Assembly (NCBI RefSeq): GCF_003290185.1
Contig: NZ_QNFY01000007.1
Location: 241,117 to 305,116 of the forward strand
Direction: 5' to 3'
DNA length: 64,000 nucleotides
DNA from: Chryseobacterium lathyri
Lineage (GTDB): Bacteria > Bacteroidota > Bacteroidia > Flavobacteriales > Weeksellaceae
The notes beneath the pieces are model-generated. The model saw only the letters and a list, made by a program, of their open reading frames with translations. It was not told the origin of the DNA and did no database searches. Both the position numbers and the translations under genes were made by a program. Shown in pieces: positions 61,824 to 64,000 of the stretch; within the stretch, counting starts at the first letter, position 1; the number at the start of each line of letters is the position of its first letter.

Positions 61824-62852
61824 ATGAGAAAAACTATATTGATTTTTGGGATGATATTTTCAGGCTTAGCTTATGCCCAACAGGCTACAAATTTAGCTGT
61901 TTTGGATACAAGAGATGTGAACTCTCTTCCATCCGCCTATAGCCAGATAGCAAAAGTAGAATTTAAATTCAGAGACGTAGTGCAGGTGCCGGGAATAGGA
62001 AACTACTCATCGATGCTTACTATAGCACCTTGGGTTGATAGTTCAGGTAATAAAGTACACCAGCTTAATTTTAATGATGGAGGGGTATTCTATAGAAATG
62101 CCTCGCAGGCAGACAGTCAATGGGGGAATTGGAATCAGTTATTAATGGCAAATGTTAATGGAGATGTGGGGATAGGAACTACAGATCCACGATCTAAAAT
62201 TGATGTTTGGGGGAATATTTTAACTGGAAATACTAATGCTACAGAAGGTATTAATGCATTTGCCATAAGATATGAAAATGGATCATTAAATAATTGGGGA
62301 TCTTTAAGAAGTTCAGCCGCAACTTATATGAGCTTTGGAGCTAAAGCAGACAATAATATTGGAAATGGATGGGTATCTAGTAATGGAACTCTGAACTTTT
62401 CTAAAGTAGCTATAACATTAAATGATGATGGAATTAAATTTTTGACATCTCCTCAGCAAATGATTGCATTAAATTCACCTGTAGCTATGAATGAGATAAT
62501 GAAAATTGCAGTGAATGGAAATGCTGCGCTACAAGGAAAGTTTGAAGCAAAGGAAGTAAAAGTAACCCTAACACCAACAGCTGATTTTGTTTTTGATGAA
62601 GAGTATAAGCTGCCGGAATTAGATGAGGTTGAAAAGCACATTAAAGAGAAAAAGCACCTTCCTGAAATTGCATCAGCAGCACAGATGGAAAAAGAAGGAG
62701 TTAATATTGGAGAGTTTCAGATTAAGCTTCTTCAGAAGATTGAAGAACTTACGCTGTATACGATTGAGCAAAATAAGCAGCTTAAAAAACTTCAGGAGAA
62801 TAATGATAAGCTCATGAAAGAAATGGATGAGTTAAAAGCAATAAAAAAATAA
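61824..62852 (+). CDS. Tail-fibre-like exported protein with C-terminal coiled coil
   Basis: A 342-residue protein: signal peptide ending AYAQQ, a beta-rich middle with GDVGIGTTDPRSKIDVWG (the tail-fibre/peptidase-S74-associated GIGTxxP motif), and the C-terminal FVFDEEYKLPELDEVEKHIKEKKHLPEI block followed by a coiled coil (IGEFQIKLLQKIEELTLYTI to the end). This arrangement is common in Bacteroidetes outside phages and is thought to form trimeric surface fibres. It has its own promoter and terminator, so it is a single-gene unit. Confidence 0.75.
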   Translation: MRKTILIFGMIFSGLAYAQQATNLAVLDTRDVNSLPSAYSQIAKVEFKFRDVVQVPGIGNYSSMLTIAPWVDSSGNKVHQLNFNDGGVFYRNASQADSQWGNWNQLLMANVNGDVGIGTTDPRSKIDVWGNILTGNTNATEGINAFAIRYENGSLNNWGSLRSSAATYMSFGAKADNNIGNGWVSSNGTLNFSKVAITLNDDGIKFLTSPQQMIALNSPVAMNEIMKIAVNGNAALQGKFEAKEVKVTLTPTADFVFDEEYKLPELDEVEKHIKEKKHLPEIASAAQMEKEGVNIGEFQIKLLQKIEELTLYTIEQNKQLKKLQENNDKLMKEMDELKAIKK

Positions 62853-62869
62853 TTGTTATACAATAGTCA

Positions 62870-62897
62870 ATTGCTGCTTCAGGAGCGATTTTTTATT
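62870..62897 (+). terminator. Terminator of tail-fibre-like gene
   Basis: ATTGCT pairs with AGCGAT (one G-T pair) around an eight-base loop, followed by T6 and ATTTTG. Confidence 0.65.
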
Positions 62898-62934
62898 TTG
62901 TCTCCAAAATTTAATTAAGATATTCATTACCTCT

Positions 62935-62964
62935 TTGAACCTTTTATTATTTTGAATACATTTG
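62935..62964 (+). promoter_or_regulatory. Promoter of gcvH
   Basis: TTG (62935-62937), 19 bases, TACATTTG (62957-62964): an exact consensus match, 18 bases before the gcvH start. It also shows that the frame beginning at 62962 starts too early. Confidence 0.85.
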
Positions 62965-62982
62965 TACAAAATAAAAATTAAA

Positions 62983-63360
62983 ATGAATACACCATCAGAA
63001 TTAAAGTACACTAAAGATCACGAATGGATCAAGATTGAAGGTAATGTTGCTACAATCGGTATTACAGACTTTGCACAGGGAGAATTGGGCGATATCGTAT
63101 ACGTAGATGTAGATACTGTAGATGATGATCTTGAAGGGGCGGCTGTTTTCGGAAGTGTGGAAGCAGTGAAAACTGTTTCAGATTTATTCCTGCCTATTGC
63201 CGGAAAAGTTATTGAGTTTAATTCAGAGTTGGAAGATCAGCCTGAGCTGTTAAATACAGACCCTTATGGAAACGGATGGATCATTAAATTAGAAATTGCT
63301 GATGGTGCAGATCATTCAGAACTGCTTACTGCAGAAGAATACCAGGCAATCATTGGATAA
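62983..63360 (+). CDS. gcvH: Glycine cleavage system H protein
   Basis: A 125-residue protein with the lipoyl-lysine Lys63 in FGSVEAVKTVSDL and the typical start MNTPSELKYTKDHEW. GcvH carries the aminomethyl group between the P, T and L proteins of glycine cleavage. The ATG at 62983 is chosen from the family start and from the promoter position. The other glycine-cleavage genes are not in the window. Confidence 0.95.
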   Translation: MNTPSELKYTKDHEWIKIEGNVATIGITDFAQGELGDIVYVDVDTVDDDLEGAAVFGSVEAVKTVSDLFLPIAGKVIEFNSELEDQPELLNTDPYGNGWIIKLEIADGADHSELLTAEEYQAIIG

Positions 63361-63712
63361 GGTTTCAAAAATATTTAGTAAGATTTTGCCCATTTATTGG
63401 GCATTTCTTACTTATATGCTCCTAAAACCAGGCGAAGAAAATAACGAATACTGGTTCATGTTCAACGGTATTGATAAAGTTTTGCATGTGAGCATATTTG
63501 CAATGTTGGGTTTCTGTTTCATTGCCACTTTTCACAAAATTAAATTTTCATATTTCTTTCAGATCATCCTTATATATGCTTTCCTTACTGAAATCTTCCA
63601 GGAAGAAATGGGCTTAGGCAGATCCATGGAATCTTTAGATATAGTAGCAGATACTATAGGATGTCTGATTGGATACTCTATATATAAGGTATTAGTTAAA
63701 CGTTTTTTCTAA
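63353..63712 (+). CDS. VanZ-like membrane protein
   Basis: About 120 residues with four membrane segments. The start appears to be a TTG at 63353 that overlaps the gcvH stop by eight bases; the only ATG upstream lies well inside gcvH. IDKVLHVSIFAMLGFCF, FLTEIFQEEMGLGRSMESLDIVADTIGCLIGY is the pattern of small VanZ-like proteins, whose role outside teicoplanin resistance is unknown. The overlap implies translational coupling to gcvH. Confidence 0.75.
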   Translation: MDKVSKIFSKILPIYWAFLTYMLLKPGEENNEYWFMFNGIDKVLHVSIFAMLGFCFIATFHKIKFSYFFQIILIYAFLTEIFQEEMGLGRSMESLDIVADTIGCLIGYSIYKVLVKRFF

Positions 63713-63846
63713 ACCAAACTTTCTTATTTTTTTCTCAACGACGATTGTGGATAACTACGTTATGTGCATAAAGTCTTAATAATCAAAATACTGTATTGAT
63801 ACTTATCCCCAATATAAAATGTATGTAAATTTTATGTTAAATAAGT

Positions 63847-63878
63847 TTGTTTTGCGTGATATTAAGTTGTTATCTTTG
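63847..63878 (+). promoter_or_regulatory. Strong promoter-like site near window end
   Basis: TTG (63847-63849, 21 bases; or 63852-63854, 16 bases) before TATCTTTG (63871-63878). No ORF of note follows within the window. Confidence 0.65.
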
Positions 63879-64000
63879 CCGCACTGAAAAACGAGAGTGG
63901 TCAGTAGCGCAGAAGAGCTTTTAGATAAGCGATAGGTATTTAAAAAAGCTTACAGGAATCAGGAGAAAAAGCTTAGCAATATTTTAATAAATAAAAGTTG
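63879..64000 (+). other. Possible leader of a stable RNA operon
   Basis: The sequence behind the promoter (AACGAGAGTGGTCAGTAGCG and on) has no start codon with a useful frame. It is AT-rich towards the edge. A leader of an rRNA or tRNA operon beyond the window is plausible, but not shown. Confidence 0.3.

Noticed and set aside
61824..62852. Phage tail fibre
   Set aside because: It has a signal peptide and its own promoter and terminator, and lies between sprA and gcvH; more likely a cellular surface fibre.
1..64000. CRISPR array
   Set aside because: No regularly spaced direct repeats with unique spacers; the repeats seen are inverted and irregular.

Overview
The window looks like a chromosomal segment of a flavobacterium of the Chryseobacterium type (Weeksellaceae). 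This is inferred from AT-rich DNA, a type IX secretion core gene (sprA) with T9SS cargo, a SusC/SusD pair, a GLPGLI protein, and many promoters of the Bacteroidetes form TTG-N19-TAnnTTTG. No 16S gene is present to confirm the genus.

Layout. 1-13051: 3' part of a phenylacetate degradation operon (paaD, paaG, paaH, paaI, paaJ, paaY, paaZ). It is interrupted by an AT-rich beta-helix gene with a broken copy of the paaD 5' end behind it, and by an esterase, a tandem DUF6624 protein and a REP-associated (RAYT) transposase with its palindrome. The spacers around paaG-paaY carry AT-rich inverted repeats whose arms differ in sequence but stay complementary. 13052-17312: an orphan Cys-rich leader peptide between two duplicated terminators, SMI1/KNR4, DUF4241 and SMUG2-like genes, a T9SS cargo protein and a tail-collar protein. 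17313-22669: a crotonase and an orphan SusCD pair. 22991-29501: small membrane proteins, a winged-helix regulator with a probable operator at two promoters, a metallophosphoesterase, a Coq4-like protein and lipoproteins. 29583-37946: housekeeping genes (dtd, greA, HIT, clpX), a serine hydrolase, T9SS cargo and a TlpA-like protein. 37991-38064: tRNA-Met.

38322-45629 is the most unusual part. It is a minus-strand peptide export locus with an HlyD adaptor, a C39-peptidase ABC transporter, three very small genes sharing the leader MKxLKKxSRxxLxxxxG, a VKOR-DsbA fusion oxidase with a C39-like but cysteine-free N-terminus, a decayed second copy of that oxidase, a GLPGLI protein and a divergent HTH regulator. 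Two of the three local peptides, and the distant orphan at 13235, each have exactly six cysteines after the leader, including an adjacent CC pair. The third is only 27 residues and would release a nine-residue peptide. The simplest reading is a leader-guided export and oxidative-folding system for knottin-like peptides; activity and targets are unknown.

46079-64000: a candidate small RNA, a DUF3810/sugar-MFS/acyltransferase/GtrA operon, an N-acetylglucosamine-kinase-like protein, maeB, ruvA, the very large sprA, a tail-fibre-like surface protein, gcvH and a VanZ-like protein. The last ~290 bases hold a strong promoter-like site with no ORF behind it, possibly the leader of a stable RNA operon.
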